NCBI RefSeq assembly: GCF_000003855.2
Contig: NW_003101666.1
Coordinates: 599,129-663,128, forward strand
From: Blastomyces gilchristii SLH14081
Lineage: Eukaryota; Ascomycota; Eurotiomycetes; Onygenales; Ajellomycetaceae
Length of the DNA stretch: 64,000 nucleotides
Direction of reading: 5' to 3'
Shown here: positions 33,658 to 45,299 of the stretch, piece after piece
Layout of the letters: each line of letters begins with the position of its first letter
Numbering within the stretch: position 1 is the stretch's first letter
Made by a program: the position numbers and the translations under genes
The notes under the pieces: model-generated
Told to the model about the DNA's origin: nothing
The model's database searches: none
What the model saw: only the letters and a program-made list of their open reading frames with translations

Positions 33658-35758
33658 AGCCCTTCAGCTTAAAGGGTAATCTGTCTGATAAAAACGAAGA
33701 GGCGGTGATGAGGATGCACAATGGGCCGCCTGCAAAAAGAATAAACGAGTGTAAAGCTCAAGCCTGCATGTAAGAATGGACTGAGAATTTTTTGGTCAGA
33801 GAGGAGAGGGGTAAGGAGACGCGGAGAGGGCGAGGGGCCAAGTGATAAAGAAAATCTAAACTAACTACCCCTGATCGCCGTGGAGGAAAGAGAGCGAGTG
33901 CGAATATCCTAGAGAGTCCATGCTGGAATGTCCTTGTCCGTCCCGCTCTTGACATGGGAGGGGGGAATCGGAGTCACTATTAATAAATCGTTTTCCGCGC
34001 GGAGGCGCACCATGGAACGGGGAAAGGGTAGCTAGCCCGAGAGGGCAGGGATAGTTTTTTTGAAAGCCAAAACCAGCTCCAGAGGGGGGCAAAGGTTCTC
34101 CGATTAGTTCAGGGGAATAATCATTGATTTATTTGTCGCAATACACCTTCAAACTTCATTTTATCAAATTTCGTTAAAACAGGCGAACACACATATGCTT
34201 GTCGTGCTTTGAGGTGATCCCAACGCACCCATCCCTGCGGGCCTGGAGAGAGACATCCTCTATTGTGTAGCTCAATACGGGCCTTTTCCTTTTAGTATTT
34301 CCTGTGGCTTGTTATAGGTTTATCGCTGAGGGATTTCACAATTGAGATAGATGTCTGACGACATAGGCGTGGACCAAGATTGGGCTGTTTGGCGCCACCC
34401 TCGTCGATTTGGAATCAGAAAAACAAGTCTGGATTGTCCTCAGCTTACACAACAGGCCGATTGCGCTAGGGAAATCAATAATATGGACGCTTGAGTTAGT
34501 GAGGGGTGGTACTTCGGGGTTTGAAATGACGACACTTGGATTGGCTCGTTGATATGCCCTTCATCTGCCTGAGATTCCCTGCGACAGGCTATCTCTGGTC
34601 AGCGTGGCACTATGAAGCATTCTTGTAATGCGGGGCGAGTAACATAATCAGCCGTGCTGGTGAGATTGATAGCTTTGTGGTCGACTGGTTGCTGAGGGAA
34701 GGGTTAACATAAAGGGAGAGATGGAGGGGAGCAATGTGAGAATGGAGGCAGAGCCGCGTCCGGCATTTCAGTTGGATAATCTCGCCCCAAAAGGGTATAT
34801 TTATATAGTAATGCGCTCTTGTACTGTGGTTTGCATTGGGAATCTCTCATTCATTTAGCAACTCTAACTTCTAACTTCTCCATATCAAGCAGATAGATAG
34901 TCCATCAGAGTTTCGTTCTATTCTATAAATCTGATTTCCAATTTTCGCATTCCATCGTCGCTCTCGTAACGTAGACAAGAGCTGACTGACTGGTCGCTTC
35001 TCGCGTATTCAAAGGACTCTATCACCCTCCATCCCTTGCATTGACGGTTTCTTCTTCTCTCTTCTCTTCTTCTCCTCTTACACACCCCATCGTCGCCAAT
35101 ACTGCAAAAATTCCAAATAGCTAATATGTATAATACATCGAACGCCAACCCCAGAAGAAAAGTCTTTCAAACAAATAAGAGTGGAGAAAATCCAGCAGGC
35201 AACATATGGATGGCAGAGCAACAAGGGAGGAAAATCTCTCCTCTCATGATTCGTCCACAAGATCGCCACGCTGAAGAGCAAAAAGGGATATTGTATACAA
35301 AGGTGCGCCATACCTTCCAATACCATCGTGTGGAAACAGTCGTCAAACGTTTCGGCGGTATCCAAGATATAACAGGACCGTCTGTGTCTGTCGTTTCGTC
35401 AACGCTTCACAAATGATACCGATAGGACCGGAGGGAAGTAGGCTAGTTGAAATAAAAATGAAATGCGGTATCGTGCGTTGGGAGCAAAACGCTAGACGGA
35501 AAAGGGAGGATGAGAGGCACAGAAGCCGAACAATAGGCCTTAAAGGAGGGGGAAAAAAGCCGAAGACGCCTGTGCTATGCAATAAAAACTAGAAACAGTG
35601 GCGATATATATCAACAAGAAGTATTTTGTGCGGTGGCTGTAGTCGACACCATAACCGAACTCATATATCCAAGCAGGTCGCTGGGATCTGTCGAAACGTC
35701 CGCGGAATGGAGCTGGATACGTCGAAACGGGTGGGGCGAGGCGTTATTGTGTATAAGG
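33658..35758. other. Intergenic, no recognised gene
   Basis: About 2.1 kb. A TATA-like stretch TATATTTATATAG at about 34796-34808 is followed by a pyrimidine-rich leader-like region to about 34900, suggesting a plus-strand transcript start. The only sizeable downstream frame (35126-35416, 96 codons) has no recognisable motif, so an untranslated or unrecognised transcript is possible. Confidence 0.45.
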
Positions 35759-36275
35759 TCACCGATCCTTATAAACCTTAGGTTTCCAACCCTCCTTCAC
35801 TTCTTTGTCCATAGCAGCCTTCCGTTCGGCTTCTCGAACCTCCATCTCAATCCGCTCGCGGGCTCGAAGGATTTTGCTTTGTAAGTAAAAGCTCCCTCCC
35901 TTCTTCGGGTCATTTGCATCGAACAGCTTCTTGAAACGTTCCATTGTGTGTTCCAGGTTTGTCTCGCCGCCCATTGGCGGCTTCACATTTAGGATCTTGC
36001 AGGCTTCGTCGAGGGTAAGACCAGAGGAGGCGAAATTGTTTGATGCAGTTCCGTCGCTCTTTTGCGCCTGGGCTGCATATTTCGACGCGGCTGAGGCTTG
36101 CTTGTATGCTTCCGCAAAGGCTCTTCCAAAGACCCGACCGCCCGTGAGGACTATCTGGGCTACAATCCGGTGCGCCTGGAGATAGACAGACTTGTCAGTA
36201 AACTTGAGTTTGGTCGGGAGGCAAGGGAAGCTGGGGTAGAAAAAGAAAAGTGCTGGGAAGAATTAAACATACCAT
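35759..36275 (-). CDS. PAM16: Pam16/Tim16, mitochondrial import motor subunit (139 aa)
   Basis: Exon 1 is just the start codon (36273-36275), followed by a 97-nt GT-AG intron (36176-36272), then exon 2 (35759-36175). The protein begins (M)AHRIVAQIVLTGGRVFGRAF, a hydrophobic N-terminal segment typical of Pam16, then YKQASAASKYAAQAQ. The J-like domain has LTLDEACKILNV, FKKLFDANDPKKGGSFYLQS and KILRARERIE. As in all Pam16 proteins the HPD motif of true J proteins is absent (DPKKGG instead), so it binds and restrains the J protein Pam14 at the TIM23 channel in the matrix-side motor. Length matches the family. A start codon alone in exon 1 is unusual but gives the exact expected N-terminus. Confidence 0.93.
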
Positions 36276-36982
36276 CCCAATTTCTTCCCAGAACTACTCA
36301 GTTATGAGAATAGTTCTTCCAACTTCTACTTCCCGAAAGATCACTATTAGCGAGTAAGGGCGCGAGAGCGTGGATAGCGGTGTTCAACAAGATGGAAAAT
36401 GTCGTTGCCGGTTTGGTGGTGGAAAGATTTCTTGCCAGAGGAAATTTCAAGGCCTAATCCGGTTTAGCTCATTTGCGACAGCCGCTTTGCTGTTTTGAGT
36501 TTAGAGCACAAACTTAGCTAGGAGGTAGCCTTGGCATCAAAATAAGCCAACTCCAACAACCAACTCTCGCCTCTTTGTATGGCTATTACCAGCAGTACAA
36601 TGGGTGATTTGTCCCATTCTCTCCGGAAACAATGTCCTACGTTTATGATTGACGGGGTTTTCTGGAGTGTATACTCCTTGGGAATTTCTCTTTCATGATG
36701 AACCCTCGAGTTTCAACTGCCTTGGGTCTTGTGTAGCTACCAATGGTGGCAATTCTCAATGAAACAGTCACCATAAGGAATTGTATATTTTTGATGGATG
36801 ATGAAGCTCCTTGCAGTGGCATATTTCTTTGTCGGACTATTATCTTATAGAGAAACATAAAATTTAGTTGGTTTATGGGATCCCGTCAGGCAGCCTATTT
36901 CTAGGGGTCTCTTACATAACATCTCACACTTTCATTGAAAGGTGATCAGCGCAGGATGCAGGTTCCCATAGGCAGCATGTTT
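36276..36982. other. Intergenic, nothing recognised
   Basis: No supported gene. Two imperfect copies of a CAGC..TTTCTA..CTCTT-like phrase occur at about 36890-36915 and 36970-36995; significance unclear. Confidence 0.45.
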
Positions 36983-37246
36983 CTATAGGACTCTTTCTAT
37001 AGATAATGCTAAAGAATTTATGCGTTCCATGAAGGCCCCTAAGGTGGCGTACCCTTTGGGGATGTTCGCACTCGCGAGGATCCCCAAGAGTTTCCCTTCG
37101 GCGGCTACTCCTTCCAGTACTACCAGGATATATAAAGGGTATATATAGCCCTTTAATATCATTGAGACTCTTAGCGCTCTTTTGACTTCTCCATCGTCCT
37201 CAATTGTGTTTTGCGCGGTTGATCCTTGTTCATTACTTGCAGTCAT
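36983..37246 (-). CDS. Possible hypothetical protein (87 aa)
   Basis: Open frame MTASNEQGSTAQNTIEDDGE... with a central hydrophobic stretch (YIYPLYILVVLEGVAAEG) and a helical tail. It is divergently placed with its start 60 bp from that of the YDR124W-like gene at 37306, so a shared promoter is possible. No family recognised; it might be a fragment of a longer degraded gene. Confidence 0.33.
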   Translation of the reverse strand: MTASNEQGSTAQNTIEDDGEVKRALRVSMILKGYIYPLYILVVLEGVAAEGKLLGILASANIPKGYATLGAFMERINSLALSIERVL

Positions 37247-37305
37247 TTTTTATTATTCGTCCTTCCGTCCTTCGATATCAACTCCGCCTACTGGAATTCA
37301 CCACA

Positions 37306-37810
37306 ATGTCTTCGTTCTTGTCTAGGACGAACACAGACGGGGGAGAAAAAGTGACCCCCTCAGAGGCTGAAAGCAAAAAGGAGGTCAATCCTGATTGTGA
37401 AAGGAATGCTTTTTACACATCTAAATTCAAGTCACTCCCATCCGAATTCTTATGCAAGATCACGAAAGCTCATGTTGAGGTTGTCCAGTGGCGCCTGGGA
37501 AGGGCCGACCCGGGGACCCGCCCACCGTGGTGGCCTGAAAGCGTAGATTATGCCGACGTGGATAAGTTGAGTGAAGAGAGTATGAAGTCAACCGATCATT
37601 TTTTTTTTTTTTCAATGTCCTCGACTGGCCTCGCATGTATGCTGATTGGCAGCAGGTCGCGTCGTCGTTAACGCCCACATATTTTCCAACCTTAGGATTA
37701 AAGGAGAGGAGCTCGAGGGCCCATTTAAACGAATGCCGAAAATACCCAACGAATGCGAAGCCGTAGAAGATCTCAGCAAAATATATGAAAAGAAGAAGTC
37801 GGAAAGCTAA
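37306..37810 (+). CDS. Small protein resembling YDR124W-like helical-bundle family (142 aa)
   Basis: Two exons fit: 37306-37579 and 37656-37810, with a 76-nt intron GTATGA...CAG, giving 142 codons plus stop. The intron removes a T-rich run that would otherwise be read as Phe repeats. The joined protein has RPPWWPESVDYADVDKLSEE followed by SRVVVNAHIFSNLRIKG, similar in layout to the fungal YDR124W-like/DUF2841 proteins, where a WWP-type motif precedes a helix with R..LL.HIL. The N-terminus MSSFLSRTNTDGGEK is polar. Function of this family is unknown. It is shorter than relatives, so it may be truncated or have more exons (a GTAAGT at about 37830 and AG at about 37890 exist downstream). Family match is from memory of the motif and tentative. 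Confidence 0.45.
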
Positions 37811-38403
37811 TCAAAGAGGAAACCTTGGTAAGTGAAATGAATTTTCCCATTCAACATTTTTGATATCACTATATTAATTACTCTCAATTAGATGAGTCCG
37901 CCGAAGCGTGAACCAGACAATAAATTCGGTAGTTTGGCAACTGAAGAGATTGATGGGACTGGGATGGTAATCGGATACTTGCAGTCCCCTTTTTCTTTTC
38001 CTCCGAAGGAGGATTTCTTTGCAGGATAATATATAATTAATACGAGGCATGCTTATCTCAACTTAGTTGAATATCAATTTCATTTTTCCACCCTGAGCTC
38101 TTCTTTGCTTGTATTTTGATAAAAAAGATCGTCAGACGCACATGACAGGAGACGTGAAGGTTTGGTTGGTTTCACGATACTTGGGCGAAGGGCATGAAGG
38201 ATGAAACAGTTCCACCGGCAGGGTATGTCCGTTCTGTTACGCAAGTCACTGACCGCAGAGTTATTGGGTGGGTAACTGCCATATGTACATTACATGTACA
38301 TCAATGACAACCATGAGGCTTTGAATTCTATATCAACCTATATACAATGGCCCACCCAAAAAAATTGACCTGTTGCTTCAATAAGATATTCCTTGTCACA
38401 GTC
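37811..38403. other. Intergenic, nothing recognised
   Basis: Convergent 3' flanks of the YDR124W-like gene and the minus-strand gene at the island border. No supported feature. Confidence 0.45.
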
Positions 38404-39030
38404 CTACTTGTCTTTGAGCTCATCAAAAGGCCCCTTCAGATCACGGAGAGAATCTCGAAGCTGATTTGTAAATTTTGCTAGCTATAGTAAGCAAACGGAA
38501 AAAAGATTCATACATGATTGGGCCTTACCATCGAAAGTCCCGTCCAGTGTGATGGTATGAGTAGCTCCAAAGGTATGGAGAGTGGCAGGGCTTGTATTGG
38601 CATCAGACTGGCGTGGAAGGTCCTGAGGAATTACAAGCCGAGGATATGGTAACGATTCTAGAAACTTGGGTGTTATTCAGGAAATGCAGAATTGCCCACA
38701 TGACTTCTTACCATGTGCAAAGTATCGAGAATCATGATAGAAAGTTAGGGGACACTGGTCTGAGTCTCTCGCCAATGAGTGGATGCCTGCTCGGAAAGCA
38801 TAACCAGTTTCTTTTGGGAGCATTGTGAAAGCCTCGTGGGCATGCCCCAAATCAACATTGACATTCTGTGTCACCAGGGATCCTTTATAGTCAAGGGTGA
38901 TAAATTCTGCCAGCTTGGTATGTAGAGAGCGATAGATGCAAGCGCGCCTGGTTGTGAAATTAGATAGTTGTTTCAGTATGGAAGTAGGGAACTGCATGAT
39001 GTCAAAGATTACAGTGAGGAGATGGTTCAA
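38404..39030 (-). CDS. Unassigned three-exon gene at island border (173 aa)
   Basis: Exons 38712-39030, 38529-38657 and 38404-38477 with GT-AG introns of 54 and 51 nt, both phase 1; total 522 nt, in frame throughout. Every junction was needed to keep the frame open, which supports the model. The protein has LDYKGSLVTQNVNVDLGHAH, then a TMLPKETGYAFRAGIH segment, LTFYHDSRYFAH, HTFGATHTITLDGTFD, and a charged helical end SLRDLKGPFDELKDK. I do not recognise the family. The chosen Met (39030) is the first in the open frame; real upstream exons could have lain in what is now AT-rich DNA starting about 200 bp away, so the N-terminus is uncertain. Confidence 0.5.
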
Positions 39031-40025
39031 AGTTGGGTTTTTAGATTGGGAGCGCAGGAATATTTATCCACGCGGCGTATTTATTTATTTACGCTGCGTA
39101 GACAAAATGTTGATGGTCTTTCTGTAACATTATTTATTATCTCAGTAAACTCAGCCACTCCACTCCGAGCTAACTCAATCCGAACTACTGCTACTTTCTG
39201 TCAAGTCCTGCTAACATCTGAGTCAATCAACTGTCACAGGGCTTACACTAAATCTAAATGAGATATTCTCAGCAAACTCTTTACAGAGCATCTGAGAAAA
39301 AATGATTTCTGTTTATTAGTAATATAAGAATAATTTACTCTAATTATAATATTTAAGATAGAATTACTGTGTAATATCACTTATAGATCATTTCTCTATT
39401 ATTTTATAGAATTAATTTTTCAATTTTCTATTAATTGATATAATTTTTATCTGAAAATATATATATTCTGAGTATGAAGTGTTATATTAAAAACTGTTAC
39501 TATGATTTTAAATACAGGAATAATTTACTAATTTTTTAATCATAATTATATTTAGTTATTCAATATCTTGATCTTGCTATCAAAACATCTATTCAGTTAT
39601 CAGAGACTATAGTCAAAGTACTGAGTATATTTTTCAGTAATTTCTGACAACTTCTGATAACTTCTGAACTCTTAATAATCTTATATAGTATATTAACTTA
39701 TGATAACTTCTGATAACTTCTGAAATCTTCTGATAACTTCTGAATTAATTATATAATACTTCTTTTTAACAGCTGAGTTGAACAATATTTCATCAACTGT
39801 ATTAAATATAATCAAGAGAAATTGAAGAAAATATATAAGTCAGCTATAATAGCAGCTTCAAAAGTCATTATTAAAGTAAATACTTTTAATAAATATTGAA
39901 GATATATTATAACTTATTATAAACTATATCAGATCAGATAGTATTAATAAGTAATAGAATATTATTCAGTATTATTTTTAATGAATACTTCAAGATCTGT
40001 GTTCAGATTCTGAGTGTACTCTTCA
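39031..40025. other. Transition into right AT-rich block
   Basis: GC content falls between about 39,040 and 39,260. Beyond that CpG is nearly absent. A short phrase, ACTTCTGATAACTTCTGA, recurs several times at about 39645-39745 and in weaker form at about 52800-52845, suggesting a shared repeat family. No coding frame is recognised. Confidence 0.5.
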
Positions 40026-40033
40026 GTTATATA

Positions 40034-40539
40034 TAGACTGACTGCTGAGATCATGAATTTCACGTTTGATCTCATTTAATCTGATCTCATACATTTCTTG
40101 GCGTGAATCCCACTGAGACTAGCCATTAAAAAAACATGCAAAGTGACTATATATCAGATCTTAAAATGAAATCATGACTTGAAAAAAATAAGAAAGTGAT
40201 CTCATTTAATTCTATTTAGTTTCATTCTTGGCATAAAGTTACTATTTTTAGACATTTTAAGGTTTTTTTTAGACTATTTTTAATTTTTTAAAAAGTAACA
40301 CTTTTTGGTAACACTCAAATGAGATTTAAAGTCATTTAAAGGAATAAAAATAATTTAAATTGAGAAGTGAAAATCATGATCTCATTTGAAAAATGTGACA
40401 AGAGTAGACAGTAAGTCTCACTGAGACAGTATGAAACTACTATCTAATGTTAAAACCATGTAATGAGATCAGTCAAATTGATAATGAGACTATTAAAAAA
40501 TCTGGTCCTGGTCTCAGACACGGTCACACGGTCAGTCTA
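40034..40539. mobile_element. hAT-like MITE, copy B (506 bp)
   Basis: Same length as copy A at 24-529. Opens TAGACTGACTG and closes CGGTCAGTCTA, 11-bp inverted ends with one C/T mismatch. Flanked by a perfect 8-bp duplication gttatata at 40026-40033 and 40540-40547, different from that of copy A, so this is a separate insertion. It keeps more GC sites than copy A, so it is younger or less mutated. Confidence 0.85.
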
Positions 40540-41079
40540 GTTATATATAGAACAAGTTCATATACTTCAGTGCATGATATATAAATATAATAACACTTTA
40601 TTCATTATCAGAACTGACTATGAAAAGAGTCTTATTCTTCAATTCTATATAATTCTGATAGAAAAGATAATCATTTAACTGATTTCTTTAAACAAGCTTA
40701 GTAATCAGTAAATAAGAGATATAGTATAGTTTTCTGATATTAATTCTTATCTAATCAGTACTGATAATCTTCAGAGATAAAAAGACTTACTTTGTAAGAA
40801 ATCTCACTCCTCGCGGATTCTTTACCTCTATTTCTATCTCTCACATAATCAATAGAGTTAGCCGCCCTTGGCTATACACAACTATATAGACTGAAGTTCA
40901 CAAATACTATTCATAACTCAGCTTGAATGCTATTATACATTTGATCTCTACATTTATCTTTCTACTGTGAATACTTCTAGTAGTTAACAGTATATATCAT
41001 ATCAAGCTGCAAACACCTGAATAATCACCTGCAAGCACTTATTCTTATATTTCAAGCTCTGTCAGTCAGTAATCATCTG

Positions 41080-44000
41080 TTATGACTGAAAGAACTAGAA
41101 ACTTGCATACTTCAATCTCTGTGAACTCTACTACAGACACTCAGAAGCAGTCACTCAAATCATGAATAACTCTTATAAAAGAAGTCTCAGAGAACTTATC
41201 AATTACTCACAGAATATTATTCTCTGCATCTGTGATAGAGAAACTCTCTGAACTGACAAATGAATCAATCTTAGTAAAGAACATTCTTAAGCATCTTCTA
41301 TAAAATTAAGTTATTTTTCTATAAGAAATACTTACTGTCTGTAAACACTCTTGAACTGAGTCTCTAGACATAATCTTCAGAGATATCTACAAACTGAAAA
41401 GAAACTTTCTTAAGCTGTGACTACTTAAGATTACTTACTGAATCACAATCTATAAAAGCTTTTACAAGTTTGTATTTGAAATTGACTTACAAGCTCAGCT
41501 GTGTGATATAAAAGATGAAGAAGCTGTTATCTATATAATAACAGATCTCTACTACACTGAAGTCAAGAACTGACTGAATTATCTAGAAAATGATTATAAG
41601 AGATCTCACTGATCTATTCTTAAGATCTATCTAGAGAATAAGTTAAGAGACTCTGTAAGTTGAACAGAGAATATCTGAACTGCAATTATCAATATTAGAA
41701 AAAGAGATGAGAAATCTGATAAAGACTACTCACAGTACTTTATAGAATTATGATATGAATTAAGATCTATGAAAACAGAGCTCTGAAATAAGATCTGAAT
41801 GATAATATTTATAAAGAGACTGAATAAAGACATGCAGAACAAGCTTATTAAATAAGACTCTAAGCTCTTAACTCTGAAGAAACTGATGACTCTCATTCAC
41901 TACTTACAGATTACTGTGAGAGTCACAGATCTGCAGAGAGTGAATTATCAATCAGTCTCATAAGAACTAGAATAACAGAGAACAGATTTATCAGAGAAAG
42001 ATAATAAGATATAGAGAGATTCATATCTGACTGCTGAGCAGAGAGAGAGAGCTTCATAAGCTCTTATAAATAGAGTGTATAACAGAGAGACTAAGAAAAA
42101 GAGTCTCTACTTTATCTGTTCTAAATTAGAATATCTCTGCACAAACTATTCAGACAAATCAAAATAGAAATTTGAGAAATTATGAACAGAGTTGGTAACA
42201 GTCTTCTTAAGAGTCTTGAAGCTGACACCTGAATCTGTTACTCTCTCAATAAAAATACTTACTTATAAGAAGAGACTGCATCACAGTGCTGCTATCTCAC
42301 AAGTATGAAAAGTATTGATGAACTCAGAATCTCAGATCACTGTAGTGTCTCTAAAGCTTATAAAGTGAATAAGCTAAGTGATGAAAACTGAGAATCTGCT
42401 CTTATAATAAGCAGAGTATGAGAACTCAGATCTGAGAGCTGAGAAACTTATGAGAGTTATCTTTGAATTACAAGATCTCTTCAGAATCTGAAGAAGATTT
42501 ATGAAAACTGTGATTATTATAGATATCACAGATGATATATACTTAAGACTTGTATAACTTTAAAGACACAATTCATACATAGCTGTCTGTGAGTCAGGTT
42601 TATACTTTCAATCAGTGTTGATAGACTTATTTACAGAGATAGAATCAGTTAATACTGCAGAGTTAATTAGAGAAGATAAGCTCATCTATATAATAACTTT
42701 ATAAATATCTGAGAACTTTGCAGTCATGGAAACTGAGCTTCAGATATCAGAGAAATACTGAGATCTTACAGAGATATTCAGTTCAGCAAAGACAGCTGAG
42801 CTTTCTTCTCACTGTAAGAAGAATCTGATAATAGATTTAATAGAAGAGCAGAAATTCTTCTGAGAATTAATTTATAAGCTCTCTCATTATAAGACAGAGA
42901 TCTTACAGATCTATATAAAGAAGAATCTGAAGAATGACTTTATCTGATCTTCACAGATCTCTGCAGAAGTCTCTGTGATATTTATAAAAAAGAAGAATAA
43001 AGATCTCAGATTATGTGTAGACTACTATAATCTGAACTTCAAGATAATAAAGAGTCACTATTCTCTGTCTCTGATTGAAAATGTAATCAATCATCTTACA
43101 GAAGCTGTTATATTCATATAACTGAATATGATTAATATATATACACAGCTGTAAATACAGTCTGAGAATGAATAAAAGACTATCTTTAAAACTGTACTGA
43201 AATTATTTGAATATCTAGTAATGTTTTTTAATTTAACTAATACTTCTATGATATTTCAGTCTTTTATTAATAAAACACTTTACACATATCTGAATATCTT
43301 TATAATAATATATCTGAATAATGTGATAATGTACTCTGTGAAGAAGAAAGAACATACTGAGCATGTGTGAAGTGTGTTAAAAATCTTAAATAAAACAGAA
43401 CTGTATATTAAGCTTATAAAGTACAACTTCAGTGTCTGTCAGATTAATTTTCTAGAATATATAATTACTGCAGATGATATTCAGATGAAATCTTTATAAG
43501 TTGAGACTATTCTATTATAACTGAAGTTAACTAGTATTTATGAGATTCAGATCTTTCTGAGCTTTATAAATTTCTATAGATGATTTATCTTTATATTTGT
43601 AAGAATCTTCTTAACTCTTACAGACATGCTGAAGAATGAAAATAAGAAGAAGTCATTTTATAAATAGAGAATGAAAAGATTGCTGAGAAGAGAGAGCTGT
43701 GAGAACTTTCTTATTTCAGAAGCTTACAGAGTCTTTGCAAGATTGAAACAGATATTCACAGACACAGTGATACTGTTTTACTTTAATCTCTTACTCTTAA
43801 TCAGATTAGAGACAGATATCTTCTTCTTTACAATTTCAGAAATAGTCTTATAACTACAGTTAAATAAGAACTGAGTTTCAATGATCTTTTTCTCATAGAA
43901 GATATAATCTGTGAAGATCAACTATAATATTTATAATCAGAAGCTTCTCATAATAGTGAAATTCTTTCATCACTGATATCACTACTTTGAGAGTCTCATA

Positions 44001-44960
44001 ACAGTGATTACTGTTAGAACTGATTATAACAGCTTATAATAGTTTACTTTAATCAAGAAACTCTCACAGCAGCAGATTCACTGAGCTCAGAGACTGAGTG
44101 AGTTCTGATTCAAAATAGAATATATCAAGAGAACTAAGAACTCAGCAGATAAACTCTCTCACAGATCAGACTATGTTAAGAAGATCAGAGTGATAGATAC
44201 AGAGAGACTAGAGAAGACAGAAAAGCTTCACAGAATACTTGAACTGAGTATTATGAAGAGATTGACTGAAGAGTCTCTCAATCTCTTATAAGAGAAGAGA
44301 GAAGAGAGAGAAGAGAAGCCTGTATAACTACTCTTTATAACACTGAGAGTCAACACTCTGAGAATCTCTATGAGAATTCTTGAAGAGAGTATCTATAATC
44401 TGAAGAGTTTACAGACTTTGAGAAGTACTGCAGAAGATCTGATGTAAGAAGAAACAGAGTATAAGTCTTCATAAGATCTTCTATTCAGATTGTCTGAACT
44501 GCAACTGAAGAATAAATATACTTAATATATTTAGAAACTACTTACAGCAGAGATCAACCCTGCAGAAATAAAGAATTGAAGAGACTTAAATAATCTCTTA
44601 TAAAGAGAGAGCTGAATTTATATATCTATAAATAAGTTTCTATACATAGAACTTATTAAAAGGCATCATGACTCTTCTCTAGCAGGTTATTTTATAGATA
44701 CTAGAACTCATGAGTTGCTTACAAGAAAATACTTCTAGTCAAAGATGTAAGAACTTGTGAAGAAGATAGTGAATTCTTATGCTGTTTATCAGAATTCATA
44801 GATAGTATGATTCAGATTATATAAAGAACTTACTTCTCTACTCATTCTGCAGAAATCTTGAGAATAGCTAGAAATAAACACTCTTATAAATCTCTCTGAA
44901 AGTAAGAACATATATGATGTCTGCTTTGACAGTTATTATTATTATTCTTCAATTATAGAT
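41080..44960 (+). mobile_element. Truncated Ty3/gypsy element (gypsy-2)
   Basis: Forward-strand, heavily mutated gag-pol. A gag-like part starts near 41080. RT at about 42950-43480 reads AEVSVIFIKKKNKDLRLCVD followed by YYNLNFKIIKSHYSLSLIE. The connection and RNase H start at about 43680-43860 (VFARLKQIFTDTVILFYF, LETDIFFF). An integrase zinc-finger region lies near 44655-44800 (RHHDSSLAGYF, TRTHELLTRKYF). The integrase core seems to stop near 44,940, so the 3' third is missing or destroyed. No LTR pair was found. A small GC patch at about 40800-40875 could belong to its 5' LTR but has no partner. Confidence 0.75.
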
Positions 44961-45299
44961 ATATGCAGTCAGAGACTATGACATCTACCTGAGAACTTTT
45001 AGTTCTCAGAGTTTTTCCTATATCTGTAAAGTTAACTATTATACATTCATCAATTTCAGATATACAAAATCAGAAAATTCCAGCTCAGAATACAAAAACT
45101 GTTTACAAATTACAGTGTTTTAACATCTTCTGATACTTTGAAATCATTTGACAATATCATGACAAAGGAAAAGAGAACACAGTCTTAAAGATAGACACAT
45201 TAAATAGATAGATAGAAAGAAATTGAAAGAAAAAGATAAAGTAAAGAGAGACTGTAATAAAACAAATTATTAAAAGATAGTATATAGCTGTTTTAACAG

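Noticed and set aside
14883..39030. Possible biosynthetic or defence gene cluster
   Set aside because: No backbone enzyme, transporter, cluster regulator or known defence domain was found; the genes are unrelated housekeeping or unassigned genes.
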